Shown here in pieces: positions 45,175-53,318 of a DNA stretch of 64,000 nt. Position 1 is the stretch's first letter; each line of letters starts with the position of its first letter. The stretch is from Paractinoplanes bogorensis (GTDB lineage Bacteria; Actinomycetota; Actinomycetes; Mycobacteriales; Micromonosporaceae): NCBI RefSeq assembly GCF_018829635.1, contig NZ_JAHKKG010000001.1:806001-870000 (forward strand), read 5' to 3'. The notes beneath the pieces are model-generated. The model worked only from the letters and a program-made list of their open reading frames with translations, had not been told where the DNA came from and searched no databases. Made by a program: the position numbers and the translations under genes.

Positions 45175-46128
45175 TCAGGTTTGTCTTGATGCGGCGGTGA
45201 AGCGGGCGGCCAGCTCGGCCACGGCTGCGCGCAGCTCGGGGCACTCCTCGACGGTGAAGTCGAACGGGACGGCGGCCAGCCACTCCTGGGCGTACATGCG
45301 GGTGTTGGTGGTGCTGCCGGTCAGCACGCAGCGGTTGTCGCCGGCGGGCTCGAGGCGGCCCATCGTGGGGCGGATGAACGGGGCCACGCGGTCGTGCGGG
45401 GCGTGGAAGACGACGCGGGTCTGATATTTCCAGCCCGAGCCCAGGTTCTGCTCCAGGGACGCCACCGGGTCGAGGTCGTCGGGTGGGGTGAAGCGCTGCG
45501 CCAGCTGCTTCACGGCCCGCATGCGGTCGATGCGGTAGGTGCGGATCGCGTCGGCGCGGTGCGAGTGGCACAGCAGGTACCAGCGGCCGAAACGCACCAC
45601 CACGGCCCACGGGTCGACCTCGGCGTCCCACTGGTCGCCGTTCTCGTTGGCGTACGTGACGAGCGCCCGGCGACGGTCGGCGACCGCTCCGACCAGCGTG
45701 CTCATCACGGCCGGATCGGCGCGGGACGAGCGGCGGTCAGGGGCGGCCGACGCGTACGCGCGCAGGGCGGCCGCCTGCCGGCCGACGTTTTCGGGGAGCG
45801 CCCGGATGACCTTGCTGAGGGCGCCGCCGATCAGGTCGTCGGCGTCGATCGCGGCCGGCTGCCCGTCGAGCACGGCCATGACGAGCCCGAGCGCCTGCTC
45901 CTCGGTGAACACGACCGGGGGCAGCCGCGTGCCGCGGCCCAGGCGATATCCCCCGTACGGGCCCCGGACCGACTCGACCGGGATGCCGGCCTCGCGCAGG
46001 ATGCCCACGTAGCGGCGCGCCGCCCGTTCGGTGACGCCGAGCTGGGCGGCCAGCTGATCGGCGGTCGTGCCCGGGCGGGCCTGCAGGATCTCGAGCGTGC
46101 GCAGCGCCCGCGCGGTGGGGCTTTCCAT
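45175..46128 (-). CDS. WYL-domain transcriptional regulator
   Basis: A 317-aa YafY/PafC-type regulator: N-terminal HTH_11 (LRTLEILQARPGTTADQLAAQ, VTERAARRYVGILREAGIP, wing VRGPYGGYRLG), central WYL domain (VDPWAVVVRFGRWYLLCHSHRADAIRTYRIDRM) and a WCX-like C-terminus. WYL proteins sense nucleic-acid-type or nucleotide ligands and often control stress or conflict genes. It is divergent from the hydrolase gene at 46182, 53 bp away, a likely target. Start at ATG 46128. Confidence 0.88.
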   Translation of the reverse strand: MESPTARALRTLEILQARPGTTADQLAAQLGVTERAARRYVGILREAGIPVESVRGPYGGYRLGRGTRLPPVVFTEEQALGLVMAVLDGQPAAIDADDLIGGALSKVIRALPENVGRQAAALRAYASAAPDRRSSRADPAVMSTLVGAVADRRRALVTYANENGDQWDAEVDPWAVVVRFGRWYLLCHSHRADAIRTYRIDRMRAVKQLAQRFTPPDDLDPVASLEQNLGSGWKYQTRVVFHAPHDRVAPFIRPTMGRLEPAGDNRCVLTGSTTNTRMYAQEWLAAVPFDFTVEECPELRAAVAELAARFTAASRQT

Positions 46129-46181
46129 CGCCCACACCGTAGCGGAAGCGGAACGTCCGGAATAGGTCCTAGGGTCGAGGC

Positions 46182-46865
46182 ATGACGAACGGACAGATCG
46201 TGCTTCTCGGTGGCCTGTGGCTCGACGCGTCGGCGTGGGACGACGTCGTCGCCGACCTCACCCGTCAGGGGCGTCGCACGATTGCGGTGACCCTGCCCGG
46301 CCAGGGCGACGGGAACGCCACGGCGACGCTGGACGACCAGGTCAACGCCGTGCTCGCGGTGGTCGACGCGGCCGCGGGGGAGTCGATCGTGGTCGGGCAC
46401 TCCGGATCGTGCACGCTGGCCTGGCTGGTCGCCGACGCCCGGCCCGAGCGGGTCGGCAAGGTCGTGATGATCGGCGGCTTCCCGCAGGCCGACGGCGACC
46501 TCTACGCCGACTTCTTCCCGGCGGTGGACGGGGCGATGGCCTTCCCGGGCTGGGAGCCGTTCGAGGGGGCGGACGCGGCCGACCTCGACGAGGCAGCGCG
46601 TCAGCGGTTCTCCGATGCGGCCATTCCGGTGCCCGAGGGTGTATCGAAGGCCGTCGTGCACCTGTCGGACGAGCGCCGCTATGGCGTGCCGGTCGTGATG
46701 GTCTGCCCCGAATACACCCCGGCCCAGGCCCGCGAGTGGATCGACGCAGGGGAGCTGCCCGAACTGGCCAAGGCCAAGCAGGTCGACCTCGTCGACATCG
46801 ACTCGGGACACTGGCCGATGCTGACCAAGCCGGCCGAACTGGCCCACATCCTGGCCGCCGTCTGA
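46182..46865 (+). CDS. alpha/beta hydrolase
   Basis: A 227-aa alpha/beta-fold hydrolase. Strand LLGGLWLDASAWDDV precedes the nucleophile elbow VVGHSGSCTLAW (Ser near 71); the acid is likely in CPEYTP or ELPEL and the catalytic His in DSGHWPMLTKP near the C-terminus. The substrate is unknown. The transcript looks leaderless: TAGGGT at 46170-46175 lies 6 nt before the ATG. Possibly controlled by the divergent WYL regulator. Confidence 0.85.
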   Translation: MTNGQIVLLGGLWLDASAWDDVVADLTRQGRRTIAVTLPGQGDGNATATLDDQVNAVLAVVDAAAGESIVVGHSGSCTLAWLVADARPERVGKVVMIGGFPQADGDLYADFFPAVDGAMAFPGWEPFEGADAADLDEAARQRFSDAAIPVPEGVSKAVVHLSDERRYGVPVVMVCPEYTPAQAREWIDAGELPELAKAKQVDLVDIDSGHWPMLTKPAELAHILAAV

Positions 46866-46866
46866 C

Positions 46867-47106
46867 CGAGAGCGCCGACGTCCGAGCGGCCGCCGACGTC
46901 CCAAGTCGAGCACCGGCGTCTGAGCGGGCGCCGACGTCTGAGCGGGCGCCGACGTCTGAGCGGGCGCCGATGTCTGGGCGTGCGCCGACGTCCCAAGCCG
47001 AGCGCCGGCGTCTGGGCGGGCGCCGACGTCCCAAGTCGAGCACCGGCGTCTGGGCGGGCGCCGACGTCCCAAGCCGAGCGTCGATGTCTGAGCGGGCGCC
47101 GACGTC
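46867..47106. repeat. tandem repeat block of alternating 18- and 20-bp units
   Basis: The gap between the hydrolase and the convergent YjbR gene is made of head-to-tail units: an 18-bp type (TGAGCGGGCGCCGACGTC and variants) and a 20-bp type (CCAAGTCGAGCACCGGCGTC and variants), about 13 copies in mixed order, each ending in GTC and most in GACGTC. Unit lengths that are not both multiples of three argue against coding. Confidence 0.85.
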
Positions 47107-47444
47107 TAGGCGGGATACGCCGACCAGACCTTTTTGGGCACGACCATGCGCCACGCGTCGAGGACGAGCTCGGTCATCCGATCCTCGTCCAACCGCGCCA
47201 TCCACGCCTGGACCCAGTGGAAGCGCAGATCGGACTCGCGCGGCAGATGGAAGGTATCCGGCTCGGCGGCGATCAGGGCGTCACGCTCCTCTTTGGGGAA
47301 GCCGAAGCCCATGATCGTCTCGTCGCGGGAGAACGCCACATAGACGATCGCGCCGACCCGGAACTTCACGCGGTCGTGGATCAGGTGCTCGGAGCTGCGC
47401 GGAAGGTCGCGGGCGACCCGCCGGACGTCATCGACGGTGACCAT
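47106..47444 (-). CDS. MmcQ/YjbR-family protein
   Basis: A 112-aa protein of the YjbR/CyaY-like fold (VTVDDVRRVARDLPRSSEHL at the start, VKFRVGAIVYVAFSRDETIMG, WVQAWMARLDEDRMTELVLDAWRMVVPKK). The family is annotated as DNA-binding, with little biochemical support. Its first 22 codons lie inside the left copy of the 241-bp duplication; the right copy carries a duplicate of just that 5' end. The gene itself remains whole. Confidence 0.8.
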   Translation of the reverse strand: MVTVDDVRRVARDLPRSSEHLIHDRVKFRVGAIVYVAFSRDETIMGFGFPKEERDALIAAEPDTFHLPRESDLRFHWVQAWMARLDEDRMTELVLDAWRMVVPKKVWSAYPA

Positions 47445-47619
47445 GCGACGACCGTACGGCCGGGGTCTGACACTTTTCAGGGGCGGCGCGGCTTGGGCAC
47501 CGGCAGGTTGGTGGTCGGCTCGTCGGGCAGCGGCGTGCTGTTCGGAACCTTCGCGCGGAACACCCGGTCGGCCGGCAGCCGATAGGTCGCGGCCTGCACC
47601 AACTCGTCGGGCACGGTGT
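47379..47619. repeat. 241-bp target-site duplication, left copy
   Basis: Matches 48971-49211 with four substitutions by my alignment (about 98% identical). It ends exactly where the 15-bp inverted repeat CCTGACTTGGCTCAA begins. It contains the 5' end of the YjbR gene and a duplicate of the 3' end of the membrane-protein gene at 49069. Confidence 0.9.
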
Positions 47620-47677
47620 CCTGACTTGGCTCAAGATCGCTGATCTTGGTTAGGGTGCTGGCTGTTGAGCTGATGTT

Positions 47678-47983
47678 TACTGGCTGCGCGGCACCGGTGC
47701 CTCATACGCCCGGCTGTACTGGGAAAGCCTCCGGCAGGTCAACGAATGGATCTCCGGGTCGGCCGGCGCGCCGGTGACCGTACCCACCGGCTGTTCGGTC
47801 TTCCCCAAGGAGCTGCAGCGCCCGTCTCGGCGGTGGGCGGAGCGCCGGTTCCCGAACGTCCGGTACTGGAACGAGCCCGGCAAGGGCGGCCACTTCGCGG
47901 CGTTCGAGCAGCTGGCGTTGTTCGTCGACGAGGGTCCGGTCATTCTTCCGGCTGGTCCGCTGATGGTCACCCATGCTCGGTAA
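47678..47983 (+). pseudogene. epoxide hydrolase C-terminal fragment
   Basis: 102 codons beginning YWLRGTGASYARLYWES and including TGCSVFPKELQRPSRRW and NEPGKGGHFAAFEQL, aligned with the last third of the intact epoxide hydrolase at 49885-51000 but clearly diverged from it (not a recent copy). The catalytic His is present; the nucleophile half is absent. It is truncated at the IS left-end sequence. Confidence 0.75.
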
Positions 47984-48323
47984 GCGGCTGGCTAAAGATC
48001 AACAAGTGCCCATCGGGTGTCCGTACGTTGAAGTCGCGCATCCCGTAGGGCCGGTCAGCCAGTGGCTCGACGATGTCGGCGCCGCGGGCGCGCAGCTCGT
48101 CGTGGCAGGAATCGACGTCGTCGACGATAACCGTCACCCTGGCCGGGCCGACGCTGCTTTCGGCGTACAGGTGGAACTCGGCGGTGTCGCGGATCACGGC
48201 CGCGTAGCTAGGTGGGGTCTCCCAGGTGAATATGGTGTCGAATCCGAGCGCGTCCGTGAAGTACGACCGCGCTGCCTCCACATCTCGGCACGGCAGCACG
48301 GGAACCGCCACCCGCATGACCAT
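47967..48323 (-). CDS. VOC-family (glyoxalase/bleomycin-resistance-like) protein
   Basis: A 118-aa protein with two beta-alpha-beta-beta-beta modules: VAVPVLPCRDVEAARSYFTD opens the first and VTVIVDDVDSCHDELRARGA the second, ending FNVRTPDGHLLIFSQ. The size and pattern fit bleomycin-binding or small-molecule-modifying VOC proteins. It is complete, has an ATG at 48323 (or 48317), and is the only intact gene in the transposon. Its 3' end overlaps the hydrolase fragment by 17 nt. Confidence 0.8.
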   Translation of the reverse strand: MVMRVAVPVLPCRDVEAARSYFTDALGFDTIFTWETPPSYAAVIRDTAEFHLYAESSVGPARVTVIVDDVDSCHDELRARGADIVEPLADRPYGMRDFNVRTPDGHLLIFSQPLTEHG

Positions 48324-48336
48324 TCCGTCACCTTAA

Positions 48337-48355
48337 CCAACTTTGACTCAAGATC
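48337..48355. repeat. degenerate second left end of the IS1634-like element
   Basis: CCAACTTTGACTCAAGATC resembles the transposon's outer left end (CCTGACTTGGCTCAAGATC), and similarity continues about 35 bp further, including the subterminal palindrome CAAGATC-GCC-GATCTTG. It marks the original left end of the deleted IS copy 48337-48970. Confidence 0.7.
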
Positions 48356-48450
48356 GCCGATCTTGGGTGGGGTGCTGGCTGCTGAGCTGCGGTTTCGTCG
48401 TATGAACGGCGAAAATCTGCGCACTGGCGGCCGGTTCCCGGCTGTCTCTC

Positions 48451-48954
48451 GTGGCGTATGTGCGCACGGTGAAGACGGCGTCGGGCGCCAGGGCGGTGCA
48501 GATCGTGCACTCCTCGCGTCGCGGGTCGCGGGACATCGAGCACATCGGCTCGGCGCATGACGATGCGGCGTTGGAGGCGCTCAAGGCGGTGGCGAGGCAG
48601 CGTCTGGCTGTGGGGCAGCCCGAGCTCGACTTTGGCCCGGACTTCGCGGCGTGCAGGCCGGCAGTGGTGTCGTTCATCCTCGGCGCGCGGATACCCGACG
48701 TGCTTGCGTGTCCGATCTACCACCACAAGCGCGAGTCGGTCGACGCGCACCCGACGGTCGTGTTCGCCGCCCTGGCCGTCAGCAGGTGGATCGAGCAGAC
48801 CACCGGCTGGTCGATCAAGAAGTTCGTGCGCACCAGCCGCCGCTACCGCACCATCAACATCCAGGCCGGCGAGCACACCCTCACCACCGTCGACCCGCTA
48901 CCCGAAGACCTCCGCGATGCCCTCACCCGCATCCACGACCGCGGTGCGCACTAA
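48451..48954 (+). pseudogene. internally deleted IS1634-family transposase
   Basis: An open frame of 167 codons joining a typical IS1634 transposase N-terminus (MAYVRTVKTASGARAVQIVH, RGSRDIEHIGSAHDDA) to its C-terminus (ESVDAHPTVVFAALAVSRWI, GWSIKKFVRTSRRYRTINI). Full-length enzymes have roughly 450-550 residues; the core carrying the first two residues of the DDE triad is missing, so it cannot be active. Its stop lies just inside the right inverted repeat. Confidence 0.8.
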
Positions 48955-48970
48955 TTTGAGCCAAGTCAGG

Positions 48971-49211
48971 GATCAGATGCTCGGAGCTGCGCGGAAGGTC
49001 GCGGGCGACCCGCCGGACGTCATCGACGGTGACCATGCGACGACCGTACGGCCGGGGTCTGACACTTTTCAGGGGCGGCGCGGCTTGGGAACCGGCAGGT
49101 TGGTCGTCGGCTCGTCGGGCAGCGGAGTGCTGTTCGGAACCTTCGCGCGGAACACCCGGTCGGCCGGCAGCCGATAGGTCGCGGCCTGCACCAACTCGTC
49201 GGGCACGGTGT
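48971..49211. repeat. 241-bp target-site duplication, right copy
   Basis: Starts at the first base after the right inverted repeat and carries the true 3' end of the gene at 49069 plus a truncated 5' end of the YjbR gene. The four differences from the left copy imply the insertion is not brand new. Confidence 0.9.
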
Positions 49212-49791
49212 GCTTGCCGCCCGAGCGCGCGCGAGGCGTGACCGTGGTGGCGTCGTCGGTCGCGTGCGCGCGGGGCGTGATCACGGTGGCGTCGTCGGTC
49301 GTGCGTGTGCGGGGCGTGACCACGGCGTCGTCTGTCGCGTGCGTGCGGGGGGTGACCACGGTGGCGTCGTCGGCGGTGCGCGGGTCGGGGAACTGCTGAT
49401 AGGTCACGCCGCCGACGGCCGGGGGCTCGGCCACCGTGTGCCGCGGAGGCGGCGGCGGAGCGGGAAAGCCCGGCTTCTCGGTGCGCTCGGAAACAGCCGG
49501 AGCCGGAGCCGGGCCGGCGACGCCCTGGTGCCGGATCGCGCGGCCGGGATCGGTATCGGGCTCGGAAGGCGAAGCCGGCGACGGCGAAGCGGTCTCCTTC
49601 TTGGGCACAGCCGACCGGACGGCCAGGCTGAACACCCGGTTCGAGGCCGTTTCGTAGCCCTCCCGATAGGCCTCGTCGCGGTCCCGCTTGAGCTGATAGC
49701 GCTGGTGCACACGGCCGGCGGCATAGGCACAACAAGCGACGAACAAAGCCAGCAGGAGGAAAATGAGCACAGTGTCGCCCGGCGCGTTCAT
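49069..49791 (-). CDS. membrane-anchored protein with Thr/Pro repeat region
   Basis: A 240-aa protein: one N-terminal membrane segment (VLIFLLLALFVACCAYAAG), a basic region (RVHQRYQLKRDRDEAYREGYE), a Pro/Ala/Glu-rich linker, then four tandem repeats of 13-15 residues of the form ATDDATVVTPRTR (about 142-195) and a conserved-looking C-terminus (ADRVFRAKVPNSTPLP). Function unknown; the repeats are likely disordered and sites for binding or Thr phosphorylation. Its 3' 143 bp are duplicated at 47379-47619. Confidence 0.65.
   Translation of the reverse strand: MNAPGDTVLIFLLLALFVACCAYAAGRVHQRYQLKRDRDEAYREGYETASNRVFSLAVRSAVPKKETASPSPASPSEPDTDPGRAIRHQGVAGPAPAPAVSERTEKPGFPAPPPPPRHTVAEPPAVGGVTYQQFPDPRTADDATVVTPRTHATDDAVVTPRTRTTDDATVITPRAHATDDATTVTPRARSGGKHTVPDELVQAATYRLPADRVFRAKVPNSTPLPDEPTTNLPVPKPRRP
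49213..49385. repeat. in-frame tandem repeats of about 39-45 bp
   Basis: Four imperfect copies containing GTGACCACGGTGGCGTCGTC, each a multiple of three, encoding the ATDDATVVTPR repeats of the membrane-anchored protein. Repeat number probably varies between strains. Confidence 0.75.
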
Positions 49792-49884
49792 GCGTCGATT
49801 GTTTCGCTTTCAATAGACCGAGAGCTATGGCCCGTTTGACGTACCCCGATCGGATTATCCGGAACGCTCAGGTTCCGCTCCGAT

Positions 49885-51000
49885 TCACCCGCCGGAGGTG
49901 GTGAGCGCGGCGGCGCAGGCGCGCACCTCCTGAATGAACAGCTCGGGCTGTTCGAAGGCCGCGAAATGCCCACCCCGCGGCGGCTCGTTCCAATAGCGGA
50001 TATCGGTGAACCGGCGGGCCGCCCACCGCCGCGACGGCCGTGGATTTTCGCGCGGAAAGATCGAGCACCCCACCGGTACGGGAACCGCGGGCGCGTCGCT
50101 TCCGTCGCCGCGGAAGATCGCCTGTACGGCCGGGAAGCTCTCGTAATAGAACCGCGCGGCCGAGGCGCCGGCGCCGGGAAGCCAATACATCATCAGGTTG
50201 TCGAGCAGCTGGTCCCGGGTGAGCACATCACCGTCGGTCCAGGCGTGGAACTTCTCGACGATCCAGGCGCACAGCGCGGCCGGCGAATCGACCAGCCCGT
50301 ACCCGATGGTCTGGGGCCGGGTCGACTGCACGAACGAGTAGCCGTCGCCGTCGGCCGCCGCGGCCAGGTCGTCCAGGGCCGACTGCTCGGCCGGGGTGAG
50401 CGCGCCGAACGTGGCCGGGTCGGGCGCGACCAGCGGCGGCACCAGGTGCAGGCCGATGACCCGCGACGGGTGCCGCAGGCCCAGTTCGGTGCTGACGCTG
50501 GTGCCCCAGTCGTGGCCCTGGGCGATGAACCGCGGATAGCCGAGCCGGGTCATCAGCTCGGCCCAGGCGTCGGTCGTCCGCGCCACGCCCCACCCGGCGA
50601 CCGTCGGAGCCGAGCTGAATCCGTAGCCGGGCAGCGACGGGCACACCACGTGGAAGTCCGCCGAGAGCGGCCCGATCACGTCGAAGAACTCGACCACCGA
50701 CCCCGGCCAGCCGTGCGTCATCAGCAGCGGCACGGCGTCCGGTCGCGGCGACCGCACGTGGACGAAGTGCACGGTCACGCCGTCGACAACGGAAAGGAAC
50801 TGCGGGTGCCGGTTGAGTCGAGCCTCGGAGAACGGGTAGCCCGACGCCCAATAAGAGCATAAATCCGAAATGTGGGCTAGCGGGGTTCCCTGGACCCAGC
50901 CGGTCCGGGGCGCCGGAGAGGGCCATCGCGTCCGCGACAACCGGGAGCGCAGGTCAGCGACGTCGTCGGAGGTCACCGCGACGTGAAACGGAACGATCAC
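49885..51000 (-). CDS. epoxide hydrolase (EHN domain type)
   Basis: A 371-aa alpha/beta hydrolase with the N-terminal EHN lid (SDDVADLRSRLSRTRWPSPAP). It has the oxyanion motif HGWPGS near 96-101, nucleophile Asp164 in AQGHDWGTSVS, cap-domain region MMYWLPGAGASAARFYYES, and catalytic His in RGGHFAAFEQP near residue 347. It hydrolyses epoxides to diols (microsomal/limonene-type substrates are possible). The GTG at 51000 lies 2 nt after the RNase HI stop, so the two genes are probably cotranscribed. Confidence 0.9.
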   Translation of the reverse strand: MIVPFHVAVTSDDVADLRSRLSRTRWPSPAPRTGWVQGTPLAHISDLCSYWASGYPFSEARLNRHPQFLSVVDGVTVHFVHVRSPRPDAVPLLMTHGWPGSVVEFFDVIGPLSADFHVVCPSLPGYGFSSAPTVAGWGVARTTDAWAELMTRLGYPRFIAQGHDWGTSVSTELGLRHPSRVIGLHLVPPLVAPDPATFGALTPAEQSALDDLAAAADGDGYSFVQSTRPQTIGYGLVDSPAALCAWIVEKFHAWTDGDVLTRDQLLDNLMMYWLPGAGASAARFYYESFPAVQAIFRGDGSDAPAVPVPVGCSIFPRENPRPSRRWAARRFTDIRYWNEPPRGGHFAAFEQPELFIQEVRACAAALTTSGG

Positions 51001-51002
51001 CC

Positions 51003-51470
51003 TCAGGCTCCGCCGACGATTGCTCCGGTGGCCACCGCCTCCTGCAGTCCGCGCGCGGCCAGCCGGTCGGCCCGCTCGTTCTCGGGATGGCCGGCGTGCC
51101 CCTTCACCCAGTGCCACTGCACATCATGACGGCGTACGGCCTCGTCCAGGCGCTGCCACAGGTCGACGTTCTTGACCGGCTGCTTGGCCGAGGTCAGCCA
51201 CCCGTTGGCCGACCAGCGCGGCAACCACTTCGTGATCCCGTCGCGCACGTAGATGCTGTCGGTGTAGAGCTTGACCGTCAGCTGCTCCCGGTTCAGCGTC
51301 TCGAGCGCCCGGATCGGGGCCATCAGCTCCATCCGGTTGTTCGTGGTCGGCGCGTGGGTGCCGCCGAACAGGTCCTTCTCCTTCGCGCCGTAGCGCAGCA
51401 CCGCCCCCCAGCCGCCGGGGCCGGGATTGGGCACGCAGGCCCCGTCGGTGTAGATCTCCACCACGGTCAT
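51003..51470 (-). CDS. rnhA: ribonuclease HI
   Basis: A 155-aa RNase H1 that cuts RNA in RNA-DNA hybrids. The four acidic metal ligands are visible in order: D9 (EIYTDGAC), Glu in NNRMELMAP, Asp in LYTDSIYV, Asp in NERADRLA, with the helpful His in [10 protein letters not shown]. It has normal length and the basic-protrusion Trp region ([11 protein letters not shown]). Divergent from the ABC gene at 51538. Confidence 0.95.
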   Translation of the reverse strand: MTVVEIYTDGACVPNPGPGGWGAVLRYGAKEKDLFGGTHAPTTNNRMELMAPIRALETLNREQLTVKLYTDSIYVRDGITKWLPRWSANGWLTSAKQPVKNVDLWQRLDEAVRRHDVQWHWVKGHAGHPENERADRLAARGLQEAVATGAIVGGA

Positions 51471-51537
51471 GTGAGCACCCTAACGGGGCGGCCCCGCCCA
51501 CAGGCCGATGGGAAACGACGGCACGTAAAGTGGATCC

Positions 51538-52452
51538 GTGACGGACGAGGCGGTCGAGCTGCGCGACATCGTGGTGCGCTACGGCGACACGACGGCCGTC
51601 GGCGGCGTTTCGCTCACCGCCGGCCGGGGCCGGGTCCTCTCCCTGCTCGGGCACAACGGCGCCGGCAAGACCAGCCTGTTGCAGGTCTGTGAGGGCTTCC
51701 GGCGGCCCGACGGCGGCATCGCGCGGGTGCTCGGGCTCGACCCGATGGCCGATCACGACGCGCTGATGCCCCGGCTCGGCATCATGCTGCAGTCCGGCGG
51801 CGTCTATCCGTGGGCCACCGCGGGCGAGATCCTGCGTCTGTTCGCGTCGTTCGCCGCCACCCCGCTCGACGTCGACATGCTGCTCGACCGGCTGGGCCTG
51901 CGGAAGTTCGAGCGGACCAGGTGGCGCCGCCTCTCCGGGGGCGAGCAGCAGCGCCTGTCGCTGGCCGTCGCGCTGGTCGGCCGGCCCGAGCTGGTCTTCC
52001 TCGACGAGCCCACCGCGGGCATGGACACCGAGGCCCGCCACACCACCTGGCGCCTGATCGAGGAGCTGCGCGCCGACGGCGTGACCGTGCTGCTCACGAC
52101 CCACCTGCTCGACGAGGCCGAGCGCCTGGCCGACGAGGTGGTGATCATGCGCTCGGGCGCGGTCGCCGCCACCGGCAGCCCGGCCGAGCTGACCGCGGCG
52201 GCCGGCATCGACCTGCTCGAGGTGCGGGCCGAGCCGGGTCTGGTGCCCGACGGCCGGCTGGCCGACTTCAAGGTCGTCGAGACCACCCCGGGGGAATACG
52301 CGATCACCGGCTCGCTCGACGCGGCCACCATCTCCGACGTGCTGGGCTGGTTCGCCGGCGCCGGGGCCCAGGTCACCGCGGTGAACACGCGCCGCCGCAC
52401 GCTGGAAGACGTCTACCTGGCCCTGACCAGCGGCGAGAAGGTCTACCGATGA
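51538..52452 (+). CDS. ABC transporter ATP-binding protein (multidrug/antibiotic exporter type)
   Basis: A 304-aa ATPase: Walker A GHNGAGKTS near 39, signature LSGGEQQRLSLA, Walker B LVFLDEPTAGMD, H-loop TTHLLDEAE, and a DrrA/CcmA-like C-terminal extension (AGIDLLEVRAEPG...LEDVYLALTSGE). The transcript looks leaderless (TAAAGT at 51526-51531, 6 nt before the GTG). It overlaps the permease gene by ATGA. Confidence 0.92.
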   Translation: MTDEAVELRDIVVRYGDTTAVGGVSLTAGRGRVLSLLGHNGAGKTSLLQVCEGFRRPDGGIARVLGLDPMADHDALMPRLGIMLQSGGVYPWATAGEILRLFASFAATPLDVDMLLDRLGLRKFERTRWRRLSGGEQQRLSLAVALVGRPELVFLDEPTAGMDTEARHTTWRLIEELRADGVTVLLTTHLLDEAERLADEVVIMRSGAVAATGSPAELTAAAGIDLLEVRAEPGLVPDGRLADFKVVETTPGEYAITGSLDAATISDVLGWFAGAGAQVTAVNTRRRTLEDVYLALTSGEKVYR

Positions 52453-53207
52453 GCGGCGTCTTCGCCCCTGCCCCGGGCCGCGCGCCGATGCGCAGCGTCG
52501 TGGCCAGCCAGATCCGGATGGAACTGACGCTGACCGCGCGCCGGGGCGAGGCCGTGGTGCTGGCCCTGTTCGTGCCGCTGCTGGTGATGCTCGGGGCCGG
52601 GCTGACCGAGGCGACCAACGTGCCCGGCGACGACCGGCTCGCCTTCGTGGTGCCGGGGGTGCTGGCGCTGACCGTGATGTCGACGGCCTTCACCGGCCAG
52701 GCGATCACCACCGGATACGAGCGCAGCTACGGCGTACTGAAAAGGCTCGGGGCTTCTCCGCTCAACCGGTCCGGCCTGCTCTTCGCCAAGATCGCGGCGG
52801 TGCTCGGCCTGATCGTCGTGCAGCTGATCGTGCTGGCTGCGGTCGGCGTTGCGGTCGGCTGGCGGCCGCACCTCGAGATGCTGCTGCCCGCGCTCGGGGT
52901 CACCGTGCTGGCCACCGCGGCATACAGCGGACTCGCTCTTCTCATGGCCAGCCTGCTGCGGCCCGAGGCGACCACGGGCGCGGCCACGCTGATCTACGTG
53001 GTGATGCTGGCCGCGGGCGGCATCATGTTCGCCGCGCCCGACCTCGGGACGGCCGGCTGGTTCCTGCTGCCGCTGGCGGCGCACGCCGAGGCCCTGCGCG
53101 AGACGCTCTCGCACGGCGGCAGCGTCCCGGGCGCGATCTGGCTCAGCCTGGCCACCTGGGCCGTCGTCCTCGTCACCGCGGCGGCCAGGAAGTTCCGCTG
53201 GGAATGA
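52449..53207 (+). CDS. ABC-2 type transporter permease
   Basis: A 252-aa permease with six membrane segments (for example AVVLALFVPLLVMLGAGL, LFAKIAAVLGLIVVQLIVL). It pairs with the ATPase just upstream. The RSYGVLKRLGASPLNRSGLL loop is typical of ABC-2 permeases. The 3' end is followed by a slightly altered tandem copy of its last 25 bp (53212-53236). Confidence 0.88.
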   Translation: MSGVFAPAPGRAPMRSVVASQIRMELTLTARRGEAVVLALFVPLLVMLGAGLTEATNVPGDDRLAFVVPGVLALTVMSTAFTGQAITTGYERSYGVLKRLGASPLNRSGLLFAKIAAVLGLIVVQLIVLAAVGVAVGWRPHLEMLLPALGVTVLATAAYSGLALLMASLLRPEATTGAATLIYVVMLAAGGIMFAAPDLGTAGWFLLPLAAHAEALRETLSHGGSVPGAIWLSLATWAVVLVTAAARKFRWE

Positions 53208-53239
53208 GCAACGCCAGGAACGTCCGCTCGGAATGATCG

Positions 53240-53284
53240 GTGTCCACCGATCGGTGGACACGGGCTGACGACCGCGCGGTCGTC
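53240..53284. promoter_or_regulatory. two adjacent perfect palindromes between the ABC systems
   Basis: 53240-53261 is a 22-bp perfect palindrome with half-site GTGTCCACCGA; 53267-53284 is an 18-bp perfect palindrome with half-site GACGACCGC. Neither is followed by a T-run, so operator sites (TetR- or MarR-like) for the second transporter at 53319 are more likely than terminators. No regulator of those families is adjacent. Confidence 0.5.
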
Positions 53285-53318
53285 CCTCGGCGAGAAACAA
53301 AAAAGCACGATCAAAGGC

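Larger units (their letters stand above)
47620..48970. mobile_element. non-autonomous IS1634-like transposon carrying a VOC-family gene
   Basis: A 1351-bp unit bounded by perfect 15-bp inverted repeats (CCTGACTTGGCTCAA at 47620-47634, its complement at 48956-48970) and flanked by a 241-bp direct duplication. From left to right it holds an IS left end of about 52 bp, a C-terminal epoxide-hydrolase fragment, a VOC gene on the minus strand, a second degenerate IS left end (48337-48355) and an internally deleted transposase. Long duplications are a known property of IS1634/IS1549-type elements. With no intact transposase it must have moved in trans. Confidence 0.8.

Noticed and set aside
46867..47106. 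CRISPR array
   Set aside because: Units are contiguous with no unique spacers, are only 18-20 bp, and no cas genes are nearby.
49213..49385. CRISPR-like or mobile repeat
   Set aside because: Repeats are in frame within a gene and encode a Thr/Asp/Pro-rich peptide repeat.
49885..51000. Source gene of the epoxide-hydrolase fragment in the transposon
   Set aside because: The fragment at 47678 is clearly diverged from this gene in amino-acid sequence, so it is not a recent copy of it despite being only 2 kb away.
53240..53284. Rho-independent terminator after the first ABC permease
   Set aside because: Perfect palindromes without loops and with no T-run on either exit side; operators are a better fit.
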